64,000 nt of DNA, taken from Tianweitania aestuarii (GTDB lineage Bacteria > Pseudomonadota > Alphaproteobacteria > Rhizobiales > Rhizobiaceae). Of this stretch, positions 28,401-35,269 are shown one piece after another. Both the position numbers and the translations under genes were made by a program. Numbering within the stretch: position 1 is the first letter of the stretch; every line of letters starts with the position of its first letter. The stretch covers positions 372,001-436,000 of the forward strand of contig NZ_JAFMNX010000001.1 of the NCBI RefSeq assembly GCF_018457165.1. Reading direction: 5' to 3'. The notes below the pieces were generated by a model. It saw only the letters and a list, made by a program, of their open reading frames with translations, did no database searches and was not told the DNA's origin.

Positions 28401-29103
28401 GCCCGTCGTGATCCTGTTCATGCGCGGGTTCGGACGCAACCGCATCCGCTTCGCCGATCACGATCAGGAAATACAAAGCGGGCTCGTCGCCTACCCGTGC
28501 CAGCCCGGCCGGATAAAGATCCGAGCCGCCGCGCAGCCGCTTCTTGGCGACATGGGGCGGCGAACCGTTCGCAGCCGCAGCAAGCTCCGCCAGCGCATCT
28601 TGAGCGATGCCCGCGCGTTCGAAACCGGGCGTGGCGGCAAGAACGGCGCCATCTGCATCCAGCATGGCGACGAACTGGCCCTGTGTGCCAAAACCGGACA
28701 CGGCGCGCTGCAACGACGCGCCGCCACCCGAGCGGCCGAACCCTTCGGGGAACGCAACCAGCAGCGCCTGCTCACCATCCGGCAGGGTCACTTCGCTGAT
28801 CATGAGCTGGGTCAGCCGCGTCGTCAGAAGGCCGCCGAGGCGAATCGATACCGCTTTGTTGCGACCGATCTGGGGATAACCCGGCGTGGCCGCGATCTGA
28901 CGGCGCGCCAAGGCCGGCAAGGGATTGTCAGCGCCGATCGCGGCTTCTATGCCGGAAAAACCAAGCGCTGCCGCGCCCGGACCATTCGTCCAGATGATCT
29001 CTTCCATCGAGCGGCTGAAGATCACCAGTGCTTCGCCGGCCGCAAAGCCGCCGCGCACAGGCTCCAAAGCCACCACATCAATGAAAGAATAAAGCTGATC
29101 CAT
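25417..29103 (-). CDS. Large PAS-domain histidine kinase of the PdhS/DivJ/PleC type
   Basis: This 1228-residue kinase (ATG 29103; a longer frame reaches 29193) has an N-terminal sensory region of about 360 residues. Then comes a very long low-complexity stretch of roughly 390 residues rich in Ala, Glu, Asp and Pro. Two PAS domains follow (about residues 760-860 and 870-995; the second contains [20 protein letters not shown]). The HisKA domain is [29 protein letters not shown] with the phosphorylated His at about 1006. The ATPase domain has [10 protein letters not shown] (N box), [10 protein letters not shown] (G1) and [17 protein letters not shown] (G2) and lacks a receiver. The E-RFG..G spacing after the H-box is characteristic of kinases acting on DivK/PleD in Hyphomicrobiales cell-cycle control. 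No partner response regulator is nearby. N-terminal sensory function is unknown. Confidence 0.85.
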   Translation of the reverse strand: [1228 protein letters not shown]

Positions 29104-29232
29104 AAGGCGCTCTGCGCGAAAGTCCTTTAACGCTTTATTAATAAAGACGGATCGGGACGAAATCCACAGGTCAGGCCATCTGCCCCCAGGCAATTGTCGT
29201 GTTGGTTAACGCGCCGACATGTCGTTTAGTTA

Positions 29233-29279
29233 TGCGGCGCAGCATCCATGTTGCAACGCACAATAAGAAGTGCTAAAAG
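29233..29279 (+). promoter_or_regulatory. Candidate promoter and TGC-rich regulatory sites upstream of the phasin gene
   Basis: TTGCAA (29251-29256) and TAAAAG (29274-29279) are separated by exactly 17 bases and form a plausible sigma-70 promoter about 80 bases upstream of the phasin ATG. Overlapping it are TGCGGCGCA (29233-29241), a TGC-N3-GCA element, and TTGCAACGCA (29251-29260). Regulators of the PhaR type that repress phasin genes bind TGC-rich sites near the phasin promoter, so these are possible operators. The match is by eye only. Confidence 0.35.
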
Positions 29280-29360
29280 AAAAGGCATAAAGCCACCCAA
29301 ATAAGTGGCACCGGAATGCAGTGAACACGATGAAGATCTAACCGTTCCAAGGAGAGCGTC

Positions 29361-29816
29361 ATGTCCGATTCTGCCCGCAATACCGCTGATAACGTAGAAT
29401 TCGCAACTTTCGAGGCCAATCGCGCCACCGACCAGTTCCGTGTCTTTGCTGAAAAGGGCGTTGAACAGTCGAAGGAAGCTTTTGCCCGTATGAAGCATGG
29501 TGCCGATGGCGCCCAGAAGGCATTCGAAGCCTCGTTCGAGAGCGCCCGCGCTGTGTCGAACGAACTATCCTTGAAGTCTCTTGCCGCCATGCGCGCCAGC
29601 ACGGACCTTACCTTCTCGCACATGGAAGCGCTGCTTGGCGTGAAGTCGATCTCCGACTTCGCCGAACTGCAGACCAGCTTCATGCGCAAACAGGTCGAGT
29701 TGGCCGTGAACCAGGTGGAGGACGTGCAGACCGTGTCCTCGCGCGGCGCAGAAGATGTCGCCAAGCCGGTCAAGGACATCGTTGAACGCGCCTGGAGCGA
29801 CCTCAAGGTCGCCTGA
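29361..29816 (+). CDS. phaP: Phasin family protein
   Basis: A 151-residue, helix-rich, almost entirely amphipathic protein of the phasin_2 type: FEANRATDQFRVFAEKGVEQSKEAFARMK near the start, then SNELSLKSLAAMRASTDLTFSHMEALLGVKSISDFAELQTSFMRKQVEL and a C-terminal ELAVNQVEDVQTV helix. Phasins coat intracellular polyhydroxyalkanoate granules in the cytoplasm. AAGGAGAG lies eight bases before the ATG. A strong terminator follows the stop, so the gene is probably monocistronic. No polyhydroxybutyrate synthase or depolymerase is in the window; aacS is about 4 kb upstream. Confidence 0.88.
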   Translation: MSDSARNTADNVEFATFEANRATDQFRVFAEKGVEQSKEAFARMKHGADGAQKAFEASFESARAVSNELSLKSLAAMRASTDLTFSHMEALLGVKSISDFAELQTSFMRKQVELAVNQVEDVQTVSSRGAEDVAKPVKDIVERAWSDLKVA

Positions 29817-29848
29817 GGCTCTCGCGTCCTCGATACGAAACGCAAAAG

Positions 29849-29873
29849 GCCGGCTCGCAAGCCGGCTTTTTCT
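29849..29873 (+). terminator. Rho-independent terminator after phaP
   Basis: A perfect 7-bp stem GCCGGCT (29849-29855) and AGCCGGC (29860-29866) with loop CGCA is followed by TTTTTCTTT and preceded by AAAA. It lies about 30 bases after the phasin stop. Confidence 0.9.
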
Positions 29874-29982
29874 TTCGGTGGATTTCCTCCATCCCTTTGC
29901 CAACGAGGCTCTTGAAAACGGCCGGGATAATCGGTAGGGACGGTCGCACTGAACGGGCCTTGCGCAACGAGGCCGTCGGCAC

Positions 29983-30059
29983 GCGGTTGTAGCTCAGTTG
30001 GTTAGAGCGCCGGATTGTGGATCCGGAGGTCGGTGGTTCGAGCCCACCCAACCGTACCA
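29983..30059 (+). tRNA. tRNA-His (anticodon GTG)
   Basis: A 77-base cloverleaf with the CCA end encoded. The acceptor stem GCGGTTG pairs with CAACCGT (the first pair is G-U), the D-arm begins GCTCAGTTGGTTAGAGC, the anticodon stem CCGGA/TCCGG carries loop TTGTGGA with anticodon GTG (His), and the T-arm is GGTGG-TTCGAGC-CCACC. The discriminator is A73. There is no genome-encoded G at position -1 (the base is C), as in a known alphaproteobacterial group. It stands alone between phaP and the fusion oxidoreductase. Confidence 0.97.
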
Positions 30060-30212
30060 CTATTTTCCAGATGATTTTGACTATCCGACTGCAAGCAGCA
30101 GGTCTGCGTTGTTGGCGGCTGCGCTTATTAGCTCCTAGCCATTCCCTCCCTCACTCATCCGTGTTGCGCGTCAAGGGTTGAACAGACGCATCCGGCATGC
30201 TGGAAGCGCTGG

Positions 30213-33200
30213 ATGGTTGATCAGGACATTCGAGGATATTGCACGCTCTGCCGGTCGCGCTGTGGCACGATCAACAGAGTGGTGGACGGGAAGCTGGTGG
30301 CGGTTGCCAATGATCCGGAGCATCCCACCGGCAAGGCGACCTGTCCGAAAGGGCGGGCCGCGCCGGAGATCGTGCATGCTCCGGACCGCCTGCTTTATCC
30401 GATGAAGCGCACGCGGCCGAAGGGGGAGGCCGATCCGGGCTGGCAGCGGATTTCCTGGGACGAGGCGCTGGACACGATCGCAGACAGGCTCAGCCGCATC
30501 GCTGCCGAAAGCGGACCGGAAGCCGTGGCCTTCGAGGTGACGACGCCCAGCGGAACGCCGATCTCCGACAGCATCGACTGGATAGAACGTTTCATCCGGC
30601 TTTTCGGCAGCCCGAACACGATCTACGGCACCGAAATTTGTAACTGGCACAAGGATGTCGCGCACGCCTTCACCTTCGGCTGCGGAATGCCCACGGCCGA
30701 CTATGCCCGCGCCGATCTCAACATCCTGTGGGGGCACAATCCCTCCAATGTCTGGCTTTCGCAGGCAGGCAGGCTTGCGGATGGGAGCGATCACTCGGCC
30801 AAGCTGCTGGTGATCGACCCTCGCGAAACGGCTCATGCCCGTCAGGCGGACCTTTGGCTGCGGGTGCGCCCCGGAACGGATGCTGCACTCGCGCTTGGCT
30901 TGATCCGGTGGATGATCCGCAACGACGCCTTTGATGCCGGCTTTGTGTCCCGATGGACGAATGCACCGCTGTTGATCGATCGCTCGACCGGCCACTTCAT
31001 CAAGGCTGCAGAGGTGGTAGCCGGGGCGGTAGGGCACCTCGTCTTCGATCAGCGACGAGGGGCACCGGTTGCATGTGATCCATCTCATCCGAACGGCGAT
31101 GCCGCACTGGACGGCGCGTTCAGCCTGACCACGCTCGACGGCCGGAGCCTTGTCGCACAGCCGGCTTTCGCGGCGCTTCGTGAAGCGTGTGAGCCTTACG
31201 ATCCGCACCATGTTGAGCATGAAACGGGCATCGCACCCGAAGACCTCGAGCGCGCCGCACGCTTGATAGTCGATGCTGGGCCGAAGGTGGCCTACCACTC
31301 CTGGACGGGTGTGGGGCAGCAAGGCAATGCAACGCAGACCGAGCGTGCCATTGCCGTTCTTTACGCCCTGACCGGTGCTTTCGATCAGGTTGGCGGCAAC
31401 CGCATCTACGGTCCGCTGCCGCAAAACAAGCTGAGCACCTTTGATCTTCTGGCGGACAGCCAGAAAAAGAAGGCGCTTGGCGTTAGGGAGCGTCCCGTCG
31501 GCCCTCCGGCATCCGGCTGGGTGCTGGCGAAGGACGTTTACAAGGCGATCCTGCATGCGGAACCCTATCCGGTTCGGGCCTTGTTCGGCTTTGGTGGAAA
31601 CATGCTTGTTTCTCATCCCGGCGGCCGCACGGGCATTGAAGCTCTGCGGGCGCTTGAATTCCATGTCCATTGCGACCTCTTCCACACGCCCACCAACGCC
31701 TATGCGGACATCCTGCTTCCTGTCAGCAGCCCATGGGAGCATGAGGGGCTTCGGCTCGGCTTCGAGATCGACGAAAACGCAGCCGGCCACGTGCAATTGC
31801 GCCCGCAGATGGTGGCGCGACGCGGAGAAGCTCGCCCCGACTACGAGATCGTGGCGGCACTCGCGACACGGATGGGCCTGTCGCAGTCCTTTTTCGGCGG
31901 CAGCGTCGAAGCTGGCTGGAACCACATGCTGGAACCGCTCGGGCTCGATGTGGAAGCGCTGCGCAGCGCACCGGGCGGCGTGCGGCTGCCCTTGAACGCC
32001 GAGCCGCGCAAATATGAGGCGCAGGCGGCAAGCGGTAAGCGGCCTTTTGCAACGCCGACCGGTCTCGTTGAACTCTACAGCGAGCGACTGCTCGACAACG
32101 GCTATTCGCCGCTGCCGGTTCATGTGCCGGCGCGACCTGCAAACGGCGACTATGCGCTCCGGCTGGTGACGGCCAAGACCGGCGTTTATTGTCATTCCCA
32201 GCACCGCAATCTCCCGAGCCTGCGGCGCCGGGCGCCCGAGCCAACGGTGACGGTTCACCCGGCGCTGGCCGCGCGGCGGGGGCTGACGGAGGGGTCGCTT
32301 TGCGCGATCTGCACCGATCAAGGCGAGGTGCGGATGCGCCTGCGGCTTTCAAACAGCCTCGACGAAACCGTCGTGTCGGCCGATTACGGCTGGTGGCAGG
32401 CTGCGCCCGATCTTGGTCTGCCCGCTTACCCCATCACGGGCGAGGGGTCGGCCAACATCAACGCGATCATCGGCGATGGAGCGGTTGATCCGATCAGCGG
32501 ATCGCTGCCTTTGCGAACGACACTTTGCGACATTCGTCCGGTGATCGGTAGCGAAACGGCCCCTTGGCACGGGTGGCGCCGTTTTGAAGTGGCTGCTGCG
32601 ACGGTTGAAGCGGAAGATGCCCGCTCGATCGAACTGGTGCCCGCGGATGGTGAGGGGCTTCCTCCATTCAGGCCCGGTCAACATCTGATGGTTCGGCATG
32701 CAACGGATGATCAGGTGGCACGCGCTTATTCCCTTTCGGGAGCGAGCTTGTCCGATGAGCAGCGTTCCTATCGCATTACGGTGAAGCGTCAGGCCGGTAA
32801 GGATGATGCCGGTTTCGAATGGACTGGCGCGGTGTCCGACCACATCAATCGCATTCTCAAGCCGGGCGACACGCTTTGGCTGAAGGCACCGGCCGGCCGC
32901 TTCCTCTTGCCGACGCAACACACGCGGCCGATCGTGCTTTTTGCGGCCGGGATCGGGATCACGCCCTTTATCGGTTATCTCGAAACGCTCGCCGCGGGCG
33001 AGGGCAGTGCGATGCCGGAAGTGATCCTCGTATACGGCAACCGGAACAAGCGGGGGCATGCCTTCCGCAAGCGCATCCATGAGCTGGAAGCGCAGCTTCC
33101 CCGGCTCCGCGTCGTCAATCTCTACAGCCGGCCCGAGCCCGGGGATCAGGCGGGCGCGGATTACGATCGTGCCGGTCGGATCAACGCTGCCGCCATCGAG

Positions 33201-33611
33201 ACGGACTGGATCGAACGCGGCGCGCGTTTCTATATGTGCGGCCCCGTTGCCATGATGCGGGAGATGCGGTCAGCCCTTGAAGATCGTGGGGTTCTGCCTT
33301 TCGAGATCCATTCCGAGACCTTCGCTTCGCCAACAGTGCCTCGGATGGATCCCGATGCGTGCCACTCGGTCGAGTTCAAGCGCAGCGGGGTCCGTGCGGA
33401 TTGGACACCGTCAGCCGGCTCGGTCCTCGATCTGGCCGCGCGCAACGGCGTTGCCATGGCGAGCGGATGCCGCGTCGGGCAATGCGAGAGCTGTCTGGTG
33501 CGCTTGATCGAAGGCAGTGCGGTGCAGCCGGAGGGATTGCCCGAGACCGAGGAAGGCTTCTTCCTTGGATGCCAGATGATCCCCGCGAGCGATATCGTTG
33601 TTGATGCTTGA
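30213..33611 (+). CDS. Molybdopterin oxidoreductase fused to flavin reductase and 2Fe-2S ferredoxin domains
   Basis: One 1132-residue chain. Residues 1-60 carry the Fe4S4 motif Cys10-x2-Cys13-x3-Cys17-x26-Cys44 followed by PKG. Residues 60-600 are the bis-MGD molybdoenzyme core of the DMSO-reductase superfamily, with EICNWH placing Cys143 as the likely Mo ligand; 640-755 form the dinucleotide-binding C-terminal domain (KTGVYCHSQHRNLPSLR, GEGSANINAII). Residues ~775-1040 are a ferredoxin-NADP+-reductase module with ARAYSLSGAS (flavin), FAAGIGITPFIGYLETL (NAD(P)) and FYMCGPVAMM. Residues ~1050-1132 form a plant-type 2Fe-2S domain with Cys1086-x4-Cys1091-x2-Cys1094-x25-Cys1120. No twin-arginine signal is seen, so it is probably cytoplasmic. 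NAD(P)H electrons could pass via flavin and iron-sulfur to molybdenum, or the reverse. The substrate is unknown. Confidence 0.85.
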   Translation: MVDQDIRGYCTLCRSRCGTINRVVDGKLVAVANDPEHPTGKATCPKGRAAPEIVHAPDRLLYPMKRTRPKGEADPGWQRISWDEALDTIADRLSRIAAESGPEAVAFEVTTPSGTPISDSIDWIERFIRLFGSPNTIYGTEICNWHKDVAHAFTFGCGMPTADYARADLNILWGHNPSNVWLSQAGRLADGSDHSAKLLVIDPRETAHARQADLWLRVRPGTDAALALGLIRWMIRNDAFDAGFVSRWTNAPLLIDRSTGHFIKAAEVVAGAVGHLVFDQRRGAPVACDPSHPNGDAALDGAFSLTTLDGRSLVAQPAFAALREACEPYDPHHVEHETGIAPEDLERAARLIVDAGPKVAYHSWTGVGQQGNATQTERAIAVLYALTGAFDQVGGNRIYGPLPQNKLSTFDLLADSQKKKALGVRERPVGPPASGWVLAKDVYKAILHAEPYPVRALFGFGGNMLVSHPGGRTGIEALRALEFHVHCDLFHTPTNAYADILLPVSSPWEHEGLRLGFEIDENAAGHVQLRPQMVARRGEARPDYEIVAALATRMGLSQSFFGGSVEAGWNHMLEPLGLDVEALRSAPGGVRLPLNAEPRKYEAQAASGKRPFATPTGLVELYSERLLDNGYSPLPVHVPARPANGDYALRLVTAKTGVYCHSQHRNLPSLRRRAPEPTVTVHPALAARRGLTEGSLCAICTDQGEVRMRLRLSNSLDETVVSADYGWWQAAPDLGLPAYPITGEGSANINAIIGDGAVDPISGSLPLRTTLCDIRPVIGSETAPWHGWRRFEVAAATVEAEDARSIELVPADGEGLPPFRPGQHLMVRHATDDQVARAYSLSGASLSDEQRSYRITVKRQAGKDDAGFEWTGAVSDHINRILKPGDTLWLKAPAGRFLLPTQHTRPIVLFAAGIGITPFIGYLETLAAGEGSAMPEVILVYGNRNKRGHAFRKRIHELEAQLPRLRVVNLYSRPEPGDQAGADYDRAGRINAAAIETDWIERGARFYMCGPVAMMREMRSALEDRGVLPFEIHSETFASPTVPRMDPDACHSVEFKRSGVRADWTPSAGSVLDLAARNGVAMASGCRVGQCESCLVRLIEGSAVQPEGLPETEEGFFLGCQMIPASDIVVDA

Positions 33612-33778
33612 GGGCGGTGGAAGCCTTTCTTCGGTCCACGCAAACAGAGGGTCCTTGACCGGCTGTATAGATGGGTCGCGGTCAAACCTGGGGACAGCAT
33701 TGCCTTTTCGCGCCGCAGCATTGGTTCATTGCAGCGCATCGGGCATGGTCATGCTCATCAAAATGAAGAGGTCTTTTC

Positions 33779-35098
33779 ATGCTGCGCAATACGACGAACT
33801 TCTTTGTTCACGTCTTTGACCGCTATTTGCCCGACCCGCTGGTCATTGTCGTGTTCATCACGTTGTTCGTCTTTGGGGCGGGTATTGTAGGCGAGGGACA
33901 ATCTCCTCTCGACATGCTGGCCTTCTGGCAGGACGGCTTCTGGGGCCTTCTCAGCTTCGCCATGCAGATGGCCCTGATCCTGGTACTCGGCTTTACCGTG
34001 GCGTCCGCGCCCTTGTTCACGCGGCTGGTCAACAAGATCGCCAGCGTCGCGACAACGCCTGGAAGCGCCATTCTGGTTGTCAGCTTCGTGTCGCTTGGAG
34101 CGAGCTGGTTGAACTGGGGCGTTGGGCTCGTTCTGGGCGCGATCCTGGGACGCGAGCTGGCCCGACGCGTGGCTGGTGTCGATTATCGCCTGCTGATTGC
34201 CAGCGCTTATTCGGGTTTTCTTCTGTGGCACGGCGGCTTTTCAGGCTCCATCCCCTTGCTCGTCGCCAATCCCGGGCACTTTCTTGAAGGCCAGATCGGT
34301 CTGATCTCGACCGATCGCACGATCTTTTCGCCGCTCAATCTCGGCATGGTTGCGGTTCTTCTTCTGGTCGTGCCGCTCGTGAACTGGGCCATGATGCGCG
34401 GCATCAAGGATCCCGTCACGGTTGATCAAACGCTTGTGGTCAACGAAGCACCGGCAAAAACGGCCGAAACGATCACGCGTCCGGCCGAACGGTTCGAATC
34501 CTCGCCTGTGGTGGCGTGGCTGATCGCAGCGATGGGCTTCGTCGCCATCTTCATCTACTGGTGGCGCGGCACCGGTGGCTTGAACCTGGACCTCGTCAAC
34601 TTCATCCTCATCTTCCTCGGCATCGCCTTGCACGGCACGCTCCGGCGCTTCCTCGAGACTTTTTCGGAAGGTACCAAGGGGGCGGCCGCCGTTCTGATCC
34701 AGTTTCCGTTCTATGCGGGCATCATGGGGATGATGACGGGATCGGGCCTCACCGCCAGCATGTCCAACTTCTTCGTCAGCATCGCGACAGCCGACACCTT
34801 GCCGGTGCTCGCCTTCCTGGCGGCAGGTTTGGTCAACGTGTTTGTTCCATCAGGTGGTGGGCAGTGGGCGGTTCAGGGCCCCGTCATGATGGAAGCCGCA
34901 CAGACCCTTCAGGCCGATCTTGGCCGCGTCGCACTGGCCGTTGCCTGGGGTGACGCCTGGACCAACATGATCCAGCCATTCTGGGCTCTCCCGGCACTCG
35001 CCATCGCCGGCCTGAAAGCCCGCGACATCATGGGTTTTTGCGTGATCATCCTGTTCGTTTCCGGCGTGATCATCGGAGGCAGCTTCTGGCTGTTCTGA
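33779..35098 (+). CDS. atoE: Short-chain fatty acid transporter (AtoE family)
   Basis: This 439-residue inner-membrane protein has about twelve hydrophobic segments and the features of the AtoE family: DRYLPDPLVIVVFITLFVFGAGI at the start, SLGASWLNWGVGLVLGAILGREL near residue 105, GFLLWHGGFSGSIPLLVANPGH near 145, and VNVFVPSGGGQWAVQGPVMMEAA near 355 with the conserved PSGGGQW motif. The family takes up short-chain acids such as butyrate or acetoacetate. A GAGG site lies ten bases before the ATG. It is 167 bases after the fusion oxidoreductase, possibly under its own promoter. The presence of AacS in the window makes acetoacetate or a related acid an attractive substrate; that is inference. 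Confidence 0.88.
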   Translation: MLRNTTNFFVHVFDRYLPDPLVIVVFITLFVFGAGIVGEGQSPLDMLAFWQDGFWGLLSFAMQMALILVLGFTVASAPLFTRLVNKIASVATTPGSAILVVSFVSLGASWLNWGVGLVLGAILGRELARRVAGVDYRLLIASAYSGFLLWHGGFSGSIPLLVANPGHFLEGQIGLISTDRTIFSPLNLGMVAVLLLVVPLVNWAMMRGIKDPVTVDQTLVVNEAPAKTAETITRPAERFESSPVVAWLIAAMGFVAIFIYWWRGTGGLNLDLVNFILIFLGIALHGTLRRFLETFSEGTKGAAAVLIQFPFYAGIMGMMTGSGLTASMSNFFVSIATADTLPVLAFLAAGLVNVFVPSGGGQWAVQGPVMMEAAQTLQADLGRVALAVAWGDAWTNMIQPFWALPALAIAGLKARDIMGFCVIILFVSGVIIGGSFWLF

Positions 35099-35111
35099 AG
35101 CCGTCGCTACT

Positions 35112-35180
35112 GGCCGGCTGCTTCGGCCGGCCGATCAATCCTGCAAGTTCGACGGGGCGAATCTGAAGGTTCACCCCGTC
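35112..35180. other. Two inverted repeats between atoE and the convergent sulfatase gene
   Basis: GGCCGGC (35112-35118) pairs with GCCGGCC (35126-35132) across a 7-base loop, 14 bases after the atoE stop. GACGGGG (35151-35157) pairs with CCCCGTC (35174-35180), extended by GAA/TTC with one mismatch. Neither has a T-tract, but hairpins at a tail-to-tail junction may act as weak terminators or mRNA-stabilising ends. Confidence 0.45.
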
Positions 35181-35269
35181 AACATTCGTTTATCGGCGGG
35201 CGATCGACGTGCCGACATCCGGCTTCGTTGCCGTGCGCCGGTCTTGTCTTGGACCGGCTCGACCGCTCC

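Noticed and set aside
29983-30059. Integration site of a genomic island at tRNA-His
   Set aside because: No direct repeat of the tRNA 3' end and no integrase gene are seen downstream in the window.
30171-32321. A 716-residue minus-strand open frame opposite the molybdopterin fusion gene
   Set aside because: No domain is seen and its region is fully explained by the plus-strand cofactor-binding motifs.
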